Below are positions 55,425-64,000 of a DNA stretch of 64,000 bases, piece by piece (the stretch's first letter is position 1; every line of letters begins with the position of its first letter). The stretch is from NCBI RefSeq assembly GCF_008477545.1, contig NZ_VORA01000009.1, positions 1 through 64,000 of the forward strand, given 5' to 3'. This stretch comes from Roseibium aestuarii. GTDB lineage: Bacteria > Pseudomonadota > Alphaproteobacteria > Rhizobiales > Stappiaceae. The position numbers were made by a program, and so were the translations under genes. The notes below the pieces were generated by a model, which saw only the letters and a list, made by a program, of their open reading frames with translations, had not been told where the DNA came from and made no database searches.

Positions 55425-56095
55425 CGCTGCCCTCGGCGCCAGTCATCGAGACGCGCGTAGATCGTGACCGCGATGCCGCCAAGCGCCACGGCGATGAATA
55501 CCCAACGCAACGTGTCGAGATACGGCACAAGCGGCAAGATCGCGGTCTGGGTCTCGGCCAGCACCTGCTGCGCCACCTCGACGCCCGCCGCGCCCAGCGT
55601 CGCCACACCGGCTGCCCCGCCGCCCTTCATGGTGCGGCTGTCAGCCAGCACCTCGCGCGCGGGCGGCGTCTCGGCTGCAAATGCCGTCGCCCGGACCGGG
55701 AACCGCTCGCCCCACTGCCGCGCGGGCCCGAGATCGACATGGATGAACCCCGATCGCGGGTAGAAGCCGAAGCCGAGGAATCCGACCTCGCGCGCCGCAG
55801 CCTCGAAGGCCACCGGATCGTGGTTCGCCATGGCGATGTCGAAGGCGGCGCCGTCGAGATGCTTCGACCGGCCCGCGCCCCCCACGGCACGGTTGTGCTC
55901 TGGGCTGCGGTAGGCGGAGCGGACGATCAGCGGCTTGCCCAGCCGGTCGCGCAGCGCCTGCAGCTTGTCGAGCGCGGTTTCGTTCACGAGCAGCTTGCCG
56001 GTGCCCCGGCATGCAATCTCGGCGGGCGAGAAATTCGGCCAGCGCCAGGCGCTCTCCGGCACATCACGCCAATGGCGGTGGAAGGTCGTGGTCAT
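55421..56095 (-). CDS. M15-type peptidase endolysin with C-terminal membrane anchor
   Basis: 224 residues. Residues 1-135 are a peptidase M15A/VanY-like domain: FSPAEIACRGTG, VRSAYRSPEHNRAVGGAGRSKHLDGAAFDI (zinc His-x6-Asp), and GRSGFIHVDLG (third zinc His). After a linker, one membrane helix (LRWVFIAVALGGIAVTIYARL) and a basic tail close the protein. It cuts cell-wall peptides. The GGAGG site fixes the start. Confidence 0.85.
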   Translation of the reverse strand: MTTTFHRHWRDVPESAWRWPNFSPAEIACRGTGKLLVNETALDKLQALRDRLGKPLIVRSAYRSPEHNRAVGGAGRSKHLDGAAFDIAMANHDPVAFEAAAREVGFLGFGFYPRSGFIHVDLGPARQWGERFPVRATAFAAETPPAREVLADSRTMKGGGAAGVATLGAAGVEVAQQVLAETQTAILPLVPYLDTLRWVFIAVALGGIAVTIYARLDDWRRGQR

Positions 56096-56110
56096 GAGGG
56101 TCCTCCGAAA

Positions 56111-56143
56111 CGAAAAAAAACCGCCTCGAGGGCGGGTGCGGTT
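56111..56143 (-). terminator. Terminator between tail and lysis genes
   Basis: On minus, AACCGC...GCGGTT (inner CCGCC/GGCGG) runs into eight T residues. It lies between the DUF6127 stop and the endolysin start. The lysis genes may thus need antitermination or a separate promoter. Confidence 0.75.
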
Positions 56144-56170
56144 GGGCTGGTGAACGGGGGTGTTGAGCGG

Positions 56171-56458
56171 CTACGGGCCGCCGCCGAAGATCTTCAGCTT
56201 GATCGCTATACCCGCGAGCAGCGCCAGCATGACGCCGGTGGTGATCATGCGGACGGCGGTCTGCATCGCGGTGCGGCGGACCAGCCGGATGCAGTCGACC
56301 AGGGAGCGCAGATCGCGGATGTCGAGCGCGGCCTCGTCGCCGTCGAGGCCGACATCGGCCAGCGCACGCTTGGCGCCTTCCTCCGCCGCCCGGGTCAAGA
56401 TCGCCTCGAACTCGGCGTCGGGCATGCGCACGAAGCCCTCGGATCGGGGTGGGTTCAT
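56171..56458 (-). CDS. DUF6127-type phage membrane protein (holin-like)
   Basis: 95 residues. N-terminal soluble helical half (MPDAEFEAILTRAAEEGAKRALADVGL), one C-terminal membrane segment (MITTGVMLALLAGIAIKLKIF). This matches my memory of DUF6127, seen in alphaproteobacterial prophages before lysis genes. A holin role is plausible. AAGGAGGATCCG precedes the ATG. Confidence 0.7.
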   Translation of the reverse strand: MNPPRSEGFVRMPDAEFEAILTRAAEEGAKRALADVGLDGDEAALDIRDLRSLVDCIRLVRRTAMQTAVRMITTGVMLALLAGIAIKLKIFGGGP

Positions 56459-56477
56459 CGGATCCTCCTTCCGCCGC

Positions 56478-57554
56478 TCAGCCGACCTTGCAGCCCCAGA
56501 AGGACGTGTGGTCGGCGGCGAAGTAGCCGTCCGCGACCCGGAAATACCCCTGCAGCTCGACGGTATCGCCTGCCGTCAGCGGCACCATGGTCTGAAGCCA
56601 GATCGCGGTAGCGAGCGAGACATGAGTGGCGGAGATTTCGCCGAGGGAGCCGCGGATTTCGGTCGTGCCGTTCAGGACGAGCCGCCCGCGCATGCGGGCG
56701 GTGGCGCTGGCGTTGATCTTGTACAGCAGAGTCGCGCCGAAGAGGTAGGTGCCGTCCACGGGGGCGACGAAGTGGTTGTTCACGGCGTCGAACGCGCCCT
56801 GATCGTTGTAGTCGGTGTTGTTAAGGCCGATCTTGGTCCAGGTGCCGACGCCGACGTAGTTGTCGTAGTTCGTGTAAGCCTTGAACCGCGGCAGCCGGGG
56901 CTGATCGACAATGCCGGTGGCGTTGTCGACGCTCAGCCCGTCGAAGAAGGTGCTGCCGTCGGCGGAGACCGCGAGCCGGAAGCGGTCCGACCCGAACAGC
57001 CCCACCAGCGCCTTGGTCACGAAGCCGGTCTGGAGGGTCAAACCGAGATCGTCGCCGGCCGCCTCCTTGTTCATGGTGTAGAACAGGTCGCCGGTGCCGC
57101 CCTCGGCCACGGTCCTCGCCGTCCAGAGCGCGGCGTTGAGCTTGGCCGAGAACGGGTTCGATGCATCCGCCGTGGTGCCAACCCCGAGGAGCGCCATGTT
57201 CTGCAGCGCCGCCGGTGTGGTCCCGAGCCAGCCCGCGCCATCGTAGACCAGCAGCAGGCCCTCGTCCTCGACCCATGCGCGCCAGCCGATCCGCGGGGGA
57301 AGTCGCAGCCAGGCGCCATCGGTCCAGAGCGCGACGTTCAGGTCCCATCCGGACCATTCGCCCGTCGCGCCCGAGGCGACGATGTAGCGATCGCCATCGG
57401 CGGGACTGCCGGGCGGCGCTGTCAGATCGCGGTCGAGCACGGAGAGCTGCACGAGCCCGTCGAGCAGCCGCAGCGCCTCGTTGTGGGTGACGTGCTTCTG
57501 GGCCTGCGCCGCCAGGATGTAGGGCAGCAGGAGATGGGTCGTGGCGTCGGACAT
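56478..57554 (-). CDS. DUF2793 tail protein with C1q-like C-terminal domain
   Basis: 358 residues. The first 150 are DUF2793 (LLPYILAAQAQKHVTHNEALRLLDGLVQLSV, PPGSPADGDRYIVA, AWLRLPPRIGWRAWVEDE). The last 130 have a C1q/TNF-like jelly-roll look: FKAYTNYDNYVGVG, FDAVNNHFVAPVDGTYLFGATLL, VPLTAGDTVELQGYFRV. Likely a trimeric fibre on the tail tip that binds the host surface. Confidence 0.85.
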   Translation of the reverse strand: MSDATTHLLLPYILAAQAQKHVTHNEALRLLDGLVQLSVLDRDLTAPPGSPADGDRYIVASGATGEWSGWDLNVALWTDGAWLRLPPRIGWRAWVEDEGLLLVYDGAGWLGTTPAALQNMALLGVGTTADASNPFSAKLNAALWTARTVAEGGTGDLFYTMNKEAAGDDLGLTLQTGFVTKALVGLFGSDRFRLAVSADGSTFFDGLSVDNATGIVDQPRLPRFKAYTNYDNYVGVGTWTKIGLNNTDYNDQGAFDAVNNHFVAPVDGTYLFGATLLYKINASATARMRGRLVLNGTTEIRGSLGEISATHVSLATAIWLQTMVPLTAGDTVELQGYFRVADGYFAADHTSFWGCKVG

Positions 57555-57564
57555 GGGATGGCCT

Positions 57565-60500
57565 TCAGAGTATCAGCGTGAGGGTCTTGGGCGCGCCCCG
57601 CCCGACGAGGGCGGAGAGCTGGTAGATGCGGCTGTCGAGCGTGTCACCGGGGCCGAGCGGCGCGCCCCAATCGGCGGTCTGGTCTGCGGCGGTGTAGACC
57701 GCGCTGGTGGTGGCGGTGCTCAGCACCCGCTTAACGGTCGCGCCATCAAGGATCTCGACCTCGTAGGCTTCGAGCTCTTCTCCGAGCGGCACTTCTAGCC
57801 CGCCCCAGCTGTCGGCCGCGAGAGCTCGGGACCGGCGCGTCCAGCGCATCGTCAGATCGCCGGGCGTGCGCGGCCTGCGCCACGGCTGCTCGACATGGGC
57901 GCCGGAGAACGGCCGCAGCCCGACGCCCTCGGGCATGAAAGCCTGCGCAACATAGGTCTCGTCGCTGACCGGGCGGCTTGCGGGGCCGATGCGCCAGTTC
58001 CACGGGATCCCGAGATCGGCCTCGGCGATCGGCAGGGACGCGAGCGATGCGTCCAGCACCACCACCAGCGCACCGGCGGGCGCAGGATTGCCCATGGCGC
58101 CTTCCGTGCCGCGCTGGCCGCGCAGGAGTCGGGTCAGGCGATACCGGCTGGGGGCGATCAGTTCCGCCGCGCCTGCCTGCACGATTTCCCAGATACCGGG
58201 CGCGCTCTCGATGGCAATGGCATTGGCCCCGCCGAACAAGGTCAGATCGGTGACGCTTTCCATCGTGCCCGCCAGCAGATCGACGACCAGCACGTTGCCG
58301 AGGTCAAAGCGCGACGTCGGCCCGGCGTAGAAGTCCGAGACCAGCGTGCCGATCCGAGCGCGTGTGCCAAACGTGGTCAGCAAGTCGAAGCCATCCGTCG
58401 AGGGGCTGCGGTAGACCGCCATCTCGCCGGGCCACGGCACCGCATGCGCCGCCGCGAAGGGCCGATGCGCGGCTTGGTCCTCGGTCAGCTGAGGCAGGTC
58501 AAGGAGGACCGCTTCAGGTGCGCCAAACACCACCGCTTGTGACAGGGCCGAGGGTCGCGGAGCCCCGGGCGGCAGGTCGTAGGCCTCTCGATCCTGACGC
58601 ACGGCCTCGATGCCGCGCGCGTCGGCATCGGCAATCGAGATGAGCCGCAGCGGGATGGACCGGCCGTCATGGGCGAGCATCACGACATCGGCCGGGTCGA
58701 GTGCAAGCCATGACGGCGGCAACCGGAAAGCTGCGCTCTCGCGGCCGGTCCAGGCCTCCATCAGCGCGCGGCGGCAGCGCCGCTCGGCCTCCTCGGGCGG
58801 TACCGCCATGGGGAAGCTTTCGGACGCGATCCGGGTCGTGTCCACGGTGATGCGCCGGGCCTCGACGAGGGCCGCGTCGTAATCCTCGTCGGCGCGGGCG
58901 ACCTGCCATTTCAGGGCCTGCGGCAGTTCGGTCTCCTGGCCGCGCGTCAGTTCCAGCACATCGCCCTCGCGGGTGGCCACCAGATCGTCGGGCGCGAGGG
59001 TGGCGACGGAGGCCCGGCCGCGCATGACAAAGCGGATCCCCCCCTCTGTCTCGACGGCGTCGAAGCCGAAATGCCGCGACAGCGTTGTGATCGAGGCGCG
59101 TGGGCTTTCCAGCGCCGTGATGGCGTAGCCTTCGACCGCGCCCCAGAGGCCGGTGACGTCGATCCGGGACTCGGGCAGCCCGGCGCGCAGGCAGAGGTGC
59201 CGCACGAGCGCCGCCAGCGACACCGCGCCAAGCCGTCCGGTCAGCCAGTGCCCCAGCCGCCAGTTCGCCCCGTCCGTCCAGACATCGGTCAGCGCCGGAA
59301 AGAACGGGTACGGCCGCGCGTCCCAGGTCCAGGCGGCGCATTCCGGCACATGCACCATCCGGCCGCCGTAGACCGATGACACCGGGTTGTTCGCCGGGAC
59401 GCCCCACCAGAGGTACGTCGCCTCGAGATAGGCGCGCTGGATCGCGTCGTCGCGCCAGCCCCGCGAGAAATGCGGCGTGAAGCTCTCGGACGACTTCGGG
59501 TCGAAGAAGACGTTCGGCTGGTTCGTGCCCCGGTCGATGGCGGGACAGCCGAGCTCGGTGAACCAGATCGGCTTCGACTCCGGCGCCCACGCCGTCAGCG
59601 TGCCGCTCTCCACCCCGCCCGGGCGGTCGTAATGCGCGTTCGACCACCAGGCGCGAAGATCCTTGTAGCGGAAAACCCATGGCTTGCCCGCCGCGCCATC
59701 GCTGATCGGGGTGCGCACCTGTGCCACCCGATCAGCCGCACTGGCATAGAACCAGTCGAAGCCTTCCCCGCCCGCAATGTTCCCCTGCAGATAGGCCCGG
59801 TCGTAGATCGCAGGCCAGCCCGCCTGCGCATCCGCGTGCTCGAACCCGTCGCGCCAGTCCGACAGCGGCATGTAATTGTCGATGCCGACGAAATCGATCT
59901 CCGGGTCCGCCCAGAGCGGATCGAGGTGGAAGAACACGTCGCCCGAGCCGTCGCCCGGCTGGTGCCCGAAGTATTCCGACCAGTCGGCGGCGTAGCCGAT
60001 CTTCGTCCCGGCCCCGAGAATGGACCGCACATCGGCAAGGAGGTCCCGATAGCCCTGCACCGCCGGATAGGTGGCCGCGCCCGAGCGGACCGTCGTCAGC
60101 CCCGGCATCTCGGTGCCGATCAGGAAGGCATCGACCCCGCCCGCCGCCGCGCAGAGATGGGCATAGTGCAGCACCATGCGGCGCAGGCCCCAGTCGCCGG
60201 GCGTGCCTGTCCACGAAACCGATTGATCCGCCACGCTGAAGCTCGCAGGTGTCGCCGCGCCAAACAGCGCCGCGACCTGGCTTGCGGCCGTGGCAGTCTT
60301 GTCGACCGATCCCGCGTAGCCTGCCGCTGGAGAACAGGTGATCCGGCCCCGCCAGGGGAAAGCGGGCTGGCCGGTCTCGGCGGCGTTGTCGGAATAGGGG
60401 TTCGGCAGGGTGTTGCCGGGCGGCACGTCCATCAGGATGAATGGGTAGAATGTCACGCGCAGCCCGCGCGCCTTCATCTCCTGGATCGCCTGCACCACGG

Positions 60501-61530
60501 CGAAGTCGGACGGCGTGCCGCCATAGACCGGGCGGTCCTGGTCGTCGCGGCTGACCAGGAAGGCGTTGGCACGGCTCACGCCGTTCACCGACCAACTGGC
60601 GGGCGTGGTCGACTTGGCCGAGACCTCGACGCCCGGCCGCACCTTGCAGGAGCCCGCGCGCAGGTCGTCGCCGAACCAGGCCACGACGAGGCTGACGCTC
60701 TCGACCGCAGGCGCCATCGCTTGCAGCCGGTCGAGCGCCTCCACCATGTCGGTGGAGTCGGCCAGCGCGTTCAGGTTCTCGGGCATCGTCGCGCCGCCAT
60801 CGGTCTTGCGGATGGCCTGCGTGGCATATGTGAACTCGCCCGAGGCCGGGATCATGGTGACGGCGCGGGTCAGCCCCTCGGCGGTGTCGGGATCGGCGAG
60901 CGGCCGGAAGACTTCGAAGGACAGCTGCGGCAGGCGGTTGCCGTAGGTCGAAAGCGCCAGTTCCTCGAAGACGACATAGGCGGTGCCGCGATAGGCGGGC
61001 GTGTTGGCTGCGCCCATCTTCCCCGCAATGAACGGGTCCGCCGTCTGCGCCTCGTCGCCGGGATACCAGCGCCAGGTGACGCCGGAGAGGTCCATCGGCT
61101 TGCCGTCGGCCCAGATCCGGCCAATGCCGGTGATCGGGCCTTCACACAAGGCCACCGCGAAGCTGGCGTAGTACAGATACTCGGTGGTCTTGACCTTGCC
61201 GCCCCCGCCGCCCTTGCCGCCGCCCTGCGTCGTGGTCTTCGTCTCCTCGCGGAAATCGGTCGCCCAGATGATGTTGCCGCCCATCCGCATCCGGCCATAG
61301 AGCCGCGGGATCACCGCGCCCTCGGTGGCCGAGGTGATGCGCAGCGTGTCGAGCCGCGCGCCCTCGATGCGCTGGGTCGGCGCCAGCGACGAGATGATCC
61401 AGCTGTCGACGACCGAGCCGATGCTCGAGCCGATGAAGCCGCCGATGGTCGCGGCGCTCACGCCGAGGATCGCCCCGCCGATCGAACCGCCGATGGCGGC
61501 GCCGGCTGCACCGAGAACAAGCGTTGCCAT
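57565..61530 (-). CDS. Large tail tip/host-specificity protein (GTA gp15-like)
   Basis: 1321 residues. Glycine-rich membrane-like N-terminus (GAAIGGSIGGAILGVSAATIGG), then the central hub. A TIM-barrel-like region (about 420-720: LIGTEMPGLTTVRSG, VGIDNYMPLSDWRDGFEH, WFTELGCPAIDRGTNQPNVFFDPKSSES) is typical of GTA host-specificity proteins. A C-terminal baseplate-like part with RLTRLLRGQRGTEG follows. Same order as GTA: gp12, gp13, gp14, gp15. Confidence 0.93.
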   Translation of the reverse strand: MATLVLGAAGAAIGGSIGGAILGVSAATIGGFIGSSIGSVVDSWIISSLAPTQRIEGARLDTLRITSATEGAVIPRLYGRMRMGGNIIWATDFREETKTTTQGGGKGGGGGKVKTTEYLYYASFAVALCEGPITGIGRIWADGKPMDLSGVTWRWYPGDEAQTADPFIAGKMGAANTPAYRGTAYVVFEELALSTYGNRLPQLSFEVFRPLADPDTAEGLTRAVTMIPASGEFTYATQAIRKTDGGATMPENLNALADSTDMVEALDRLQAMAPAVESVSLVVAWFGDDLRAGSCKVRPGVEVSAKSTTPASWSVNGVSRANAFLVSRDDQDRPVYGGTPSDFAVVQAIQEMKARGLRVTFYPFILMDVPPGNTLPNPYSDNAAETGQPAFPWRGRITCSPAAGYAGSVDKTATAASQVAALFGAATPASFSVADQSVSWTGTPGDWGLRRMVLHYAHLCAAAGGVDAFLIGTEMPGLTTVRSGAATYPAVQGYRDLLADVRSILGAGTKIGYAADWSEYFGHQPGDGSGDVFFHLDPLWADPEIDFVGIDNYMPLSDWRDGFEHADAQAGWPAIYDRAYLQGNIAGGEGFDWFYASAADRVAQVRTPISDGAAGKPWVFRYKDLRAWWSNAHYDRPGGVESGTLTAWAPESKPIWFTELGCPAIDRGTNQPNVFFDPKSSESFTPHFSRGWRDDAIQRAYLEATYLWWGVPANNPVSSVYGGRMVHVPECAAWTWDARPYPFFPALTDVWTDGANWRLGHWLTGRLGAVSLAALVRHLCLRAGLPESRIDVTGLWGAVEGYAITALESPRASITTLSRHFGFDAVETEGGIRFVMRGRASVATLAPDDLVATREGDVLELTRGQETELPQALKWQVARADEDYDAALVEARRITVDTTRIASESFPMAVPPEEAERRCRRALMEAWTGRESAAFRLPPSWLALDPADVVMLAHDGRSIPLRLISIADADARGIEAVRQDREAYDLPPGAPRPSALSQAVVFGAPEAVLLDLPQLTEDQAAHRPFAAAHAVPWPGEMAVYRSPSTDGFDLLTTFGTRARIGTLVSDFYAGPTSRFDLGNVLVVDLLAGTMESVTDLTLFGGANAIAIESAPGIWEIVQAGAAELIAPSRYRLTRLLRGQRGTEGAMGNPAPAGALVVVLDASLASLPIAEADLGIPWNWRIGPASRPVSDETYVAQAFMPEGVGLRPFSGAHVEQPWRRPRTPGDLTMRWTRRSRALAADSWGGLEVPLGEELEAYEVEILDGATVKRVLSTATTSAVYTAADQTADWGAPLGPGDTLDSRIYQLSALVGRGAPKTLTLIL

Positions 61531-61539
61531 GTCGGGGTC

Positions 61540-61986
61540 TCAGCGTTGCGGGAAGAGGAAGGCGAAGGCGATGCGCCGCCGCCAGGCATTGGTGAGCGGT
61601 TCCTCGATCACGCCGAGCCGCTCATAGGCGTGGAGGAAGGTGGCAGGACCGGTGAGGATCCCGACATGCTTGGCGATGGCGCGGGGCCTCATGCAGAAGA
61701 GGACCAGCGCGCCGGGACCGGCCTCGGCAGGCGACACCTCGATCATCATGCGCCGCGCGCCTTCGGCCAGAACCTCGCGCGGGCCGGTCTCGCCCCAGTC
61801 GCGGCTGTAAGGCAGAATCGGGAACGGCTCCGGCCCCACCACGTCGCGCCAGACCCCCCGCGCGAGCCCGAGGCAATCGCAACCGACGCCGCGCAGGCTG
61901 GCCTGGTCGTGGTACGGCGTGCCGAGCCAGGAGCGTGCGACGGCGACGACACGCGCGGGGTCGGCCGATGCGAGAGGTTGCGTCAC
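61540..61986 (-). CDS. NlpC/P60-type tail peptidase (GTA gp14-like)
   Basis: 148 residues. Catalytic Cys in GVGCDCLGLARGVW, His in AKHVGILTG. Cell-wall peptidase at the tail tip that opens peptidoglycan during injection. The GTG at 61986 overlaps the DUF2163 stop by 4 bases. Confidence 0.92.
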   Translation of the reverse strand: MTQPLASADPARVVAVARSWLGTPYHDQASLRGVGCDCLGLARGVWRDVVGPEPFPILPYSRDWGETGPREVLAEGARRMMIEVSPAEAGPGALVLFCMRPRAIAKHVGILTGPATFLHAYERLGVIEEPLTNAWRRRIAFAFLFPQR

Positions 61987-62867
61987 AGCACGCCTCCCTC
62001 GTGGCCGCCATCCTTGGTGGCGTAGCGCAGCACGGCATCCTGGCCGGGGATGTGCGGGAACCCCCGGAAGTTGGCCGTGTTGGCGAACCTGGCGCCGCAG
62101 GTCTCGATCCGCTTATCGCAGCCCGCACGGATGGTGAAGGCATTGCCCTCGGAGATCTCGCGCACCGGCGCCTCGAGAAGGGTCAGCACGGCGATGCCGT
62201 CCGTCACATCATGGCCGAGAACCTCGGCCCGACGCCCCGCGTTGGAGCCACTGGTCCATTCGATGGTCCCGAAGGTGAACCAGCCGGAGGCGAAGCCGCC
62301 GAGGCCCGAAGCGGTGAAGGCGCGGTCGCGTAGAAGGTCGATCACGACGCTCGTGCCCTTGAACGCCGGGTTCTCCAGATCGACGCCGCAGCGCGCATCG
62401 CCGAGCGCGGCATCGCAGGTCGCCTGGAACGTCCGCCCGATCGTCTGGCCAAGCACATGCGCGAGCGAGCGGACTTCGGCGACGAAGGCCAGCCGCCCGC
62501 GCCGGATCTGGCCGATGGCCCCGCGCCGCATCAGCACGCGCTGGTTCGTGTCGGCCCAGTTCACCCGCCAGACTTCGACCTCGGCGTTATCCCAGCGGCC
62601 GTCGAGGATGTCGGTCTCGGTAATCCGGTCCGAGGTCAGCACGCCCTCGGCGTCCTGCGCATCGACCGAGAGGTCCGAGCCGGAACGGACCTCGGAGGCC
62701 GTCAGCCCGCTCTCGGGCTCGAAATCCGTCCCCTCGAAGCTGAGCGTCCGATCGTGGTCGGTGAAGCCGAAACTCGTGCCGTCGGCGCGCACGATCCGCC
62801 AGCACCAGGCGAGCGTCGTCGTTCCCTCGTCGAGATGGGCCTGCAGGTCGGGGTCGAGGGACTTCAT
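61983..62867 (-). CDS. DUF2163 phage tail hub protein (GTA gp13-like)
   Basis: 294 residues. Family words: HLDEGTTTLAWCWRIVRADG, GFTDHDRTLSFEG, EVWRVNWAD, and a Cys-rich end CDKRIETCGARFANTANFRGFPHIPGQD, which in relatives binds an Fe-S or metal centre. Overlaps DUF2460 by 4 bases. Confidence 0.93.
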   Translation of the reverse strand: MKSLDPDLQAHLDEGTTTLAWCWRIVRADGTSFGFTDHDRTLSFEGTDFEPESGLTASEVRSGSDLSVDAQDAEGVLTSDRITETDILDGRWDNAEVEVWRVNWADTNQRVLMRRGAIGQIRRGRLAFVAEVRSLAHVLGQTIGRTFQATCDAALGDARCGVDLENPAFKGTSVVIDLLRDRAFTASGLGGFASGWFTFGTIEWTSGSNAGRRAEVLGHDVTDGIAVLTLLEAPVREISEGNAFTIRAGCDKRIETCGARFANTANFRGFPHIPGQDAVLRYATKDGGHEGGVL

Positions 62868-63490
62868 CGGCGCAGTTCCAGAAGCGGGATGGAGGTGATC
62901 GAGCCGAGCCGCTCGAGGTCGAGCGTCACGTCGAGCGCGTCGGTGTCGAAACGGACCGGCACGTCGAACTCGAAGCCCGCGGTGATGGCGGCGCCAGCGC
63001 CCGGCGCGGTGCTGAAGGTGACGACGCCGGTGGCGGTGTCGACCGACCAGCCGGAAGGCTGCTCGACCCCGCCGAGCGCGATGCGCGCGGTTCCGGTCAC
63101 CGGCTTCGCGACGGCGCGCGTCCAGGATTGCGCACCCGAGGCGTAGCGCTTGACCAGCTGGAAGGCGGTCGTCGCGCCGTCGCCCGTGCCGATAGACTGA
63201 TCGGTGGGCGACGGCGTGCCCGAAGGCAGGCAGGACTTGTGGTCACCCCAGTCCTTGAACCGGAAGCCATGCAGGCGGCCATTGCGCGCCTCGAAGAAGG
63301 CGACGACGGCGGCCAGATCGTCGGCGCGGCGGATGCCATAGGCGACATCGTAGCGGCGGCGCGAATTGGCCCAGCTGGCGTTGCGCTCCTCGTCGCCCGA
63401 GGCGAGTTCGACGACCTGCGTGCGCCGCTCGGGTCCGCCGCGCGCACCACGGCTGATGTCGTCTGGAAACCTGATCTCGTGAAACGCCAT
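62864..63490 (-). CDS. DUF2460 phage tail protein (GTA gp12-like)
   Basis: 208 residues. FHEIRFPDDISRGARGGPERRTQVVELASGDEERNASW, FFEARNGRLHGFRFKDWGD and PVRFDTDALDV are the DUF2460 signatures. Distal-tail-like protein connecting tube and hub. The start at 63490 is chosen; the in-frame reading to 63895 runs through the tape measure gene. Confidence 0.93.
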   Translation of the reverse strand: MAFHEIRFPDDISRGARGGPERRTQVVELASGDEERNASWANSRRRYDVAYGIRRADDLAAVVAFFEARNGRLHGFRFKDWGDHKSCLPSGTPSPTDQSIGTGDGATTAFQLVKRYASGAQSWTRAVAKPVTGTARIALGGVEQPSGWSVDTATGVVTFSTAPGAGAAITAGFEFDVPVRFDTDALDVTLDLERLGSITSIPLLELRR

Positions 63491-63539
63491 CAATCCTCTC
63501 CGAGATTCGTGCTGCGCGGTCCTGTCTGCGGCGTCGGGC

Positions 63540-64000
63540 TCACATGCCCCGTCGCCCCAGCGAAACTGCCCGGGCGATATCGGCCGCGATCTGCGTGCGG
63601 GATTGGCGAAAGCTCTCGGCGTCCCGCGCGTTGATGGTGACATTGACCGTCGGCACGCTTGCCCCGCCGTAACCCGCGGCCTCCCGCCGCGAGAGCACCC
63701 GCTCACCGCGCTGCAGGATCGCGGGCACCTCGTCGTGACGAAGCCCGGCCATGCCGCCACCATGCATCCGCGGCGCGGCGGCGAAGGCCATGGCCGGGAC
63801 CATCCGCGAGGGTCCAGCCGATCCGACCATCCCGCCCGCATGCAGGACGTTGGCGAAGATGCCGCCCGCCCCGGAGAAGACGCCGGAGAGCGCATTGGCG
63901 ATCGGCCCGAGGATGAACCGCCGCGCCGCCAGTTGGGCGAGATCGGCCAGCAGCGACGTCACCAGATCGCGGAAGTCGAGCTTGCCGGTCTTCACGAACT
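63540..64000 (-). CDS. Phage tail tape measure protein, C-terminal part (cut by window edge)
   Basis: At least 153 residues, open past the window end. FVKTGKLDFRDLVTSLLADLAQLAARRFILGP, GGIFANVLHAGGMVG, MHGGGMAGLRHDEVPAILQRGERVLSR and VTINARDAESFRQSRTQIAADIARAV are the typical C-terminal end of tape measure proteins in GTA-like phages. The start lies outside the window. Confidence 0.88.
   Translation of the reverse strand, partial: FVKTGKLDFRDLVTSLLADLAQLAARRFILGPIANALSGVFSGAGGIFANVLHAGGMVGSAGPSRMVPAMAFAAAPRMHGGGMAGLRHDEVPAILQRGERVLSRREAAGYGGASVPTVNVTINARDAESFRQSRTQIAADIARAVSLGRRGM

Noticed and set aside
59470..62025. 851-codon frame opposite the GTA gp15-like gene
   Set aside because: Arg/Ala-rich shadow; the minus strand has the complete tail gene series with coupled starts.

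Overview
The window is high-GC DNA from an alphaproteobacterium. The evidence is gatC/gatA and gatB of the tRNA amidotransferase, an opgG/opgH osmoregulated-glucan pair, dense 4-bp ATGA/GTGA gene overlaps, and a gene-transfer-agent-like tail module. A Stappiaceae or Rhodobacterales-type host is plausible, but this is an inference from gene content and no marker gene settles it.

Layout. (1) 1-22,960 is ordinary chromosome: a YHS protein, a TetR/darcynin pair, gatC-gatA and gatB, an FAD oxidoreductase, opgG-(small ORF)-opgH, an orphan FliK/FlhB-like pair, a MazG-like pyrophosphohydrolase, a GT39-like membrane protein, a hybrid PAS histidine kinase and small secreted proteins. (2) 22,973-29,138 holds two divergent operons around a 230-bp regulatory region: an LtaS-like sulfatase and a CDP-alcohol phosphatidyltransferase on minus; an MDR reductase, a PTPS-like protein with a degenerate active site, a GT4 glycosyltransferase and a methyltransferase on plus. 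I read it as an uncharacterised biosynthetic cluster. (3) 29,811-37,658 is a divergent pair of operons: class II aldolase, SorC regulator, mtnA and mtnK on minus, and a three-gene sugar-type ABC importer on plus. Together they look like a DHAP shunt that takes up and degrades 5-methylthioribose or 5-deoxyribose.

(4) About 38,000-43,050 is a decayed mobile patch. It starts with a truncated P4-type integrase, then an AT-rich stretch with two paralogous modules (a C-terminal protein domain followed by a small membrane protein) and a longer gene split by one in-frame TAA. It ends with a tRNA-3'-end-like scar and a second copy of a repeat found next to the integrase. The arrangement resembles leftovers of a polymorphic toxin/immunity array. 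(5) 43,200-54,974 is a heavy-metal and copper resistance block: MerR/YnfA divergent from a Zn/Cd/Pb P-type ATPase, an ion-channel pseudogene, cytochrome c, a multicopper oxidase, a 42-residue membrane protein, DUF302, a TVP38/DedA-like protein, an APC permease, a copper P-type ATPase and a DUF411 protein. (6) 55,001-64,000 is the 3' end of a prophage on minus: tape measure (cut by the window edge), DUF2460, DUF2163, NlpC/P60, a GTA gp15-like tip protein, a DUF2793/C1q-like fibre, a DUF6127-type protein, an M15 endolysin with a C-terminal membrane anchor, and overlapping Rz/Rz1 spanins.

All functions come from reading the sequence and recalled family features; no database search was run.
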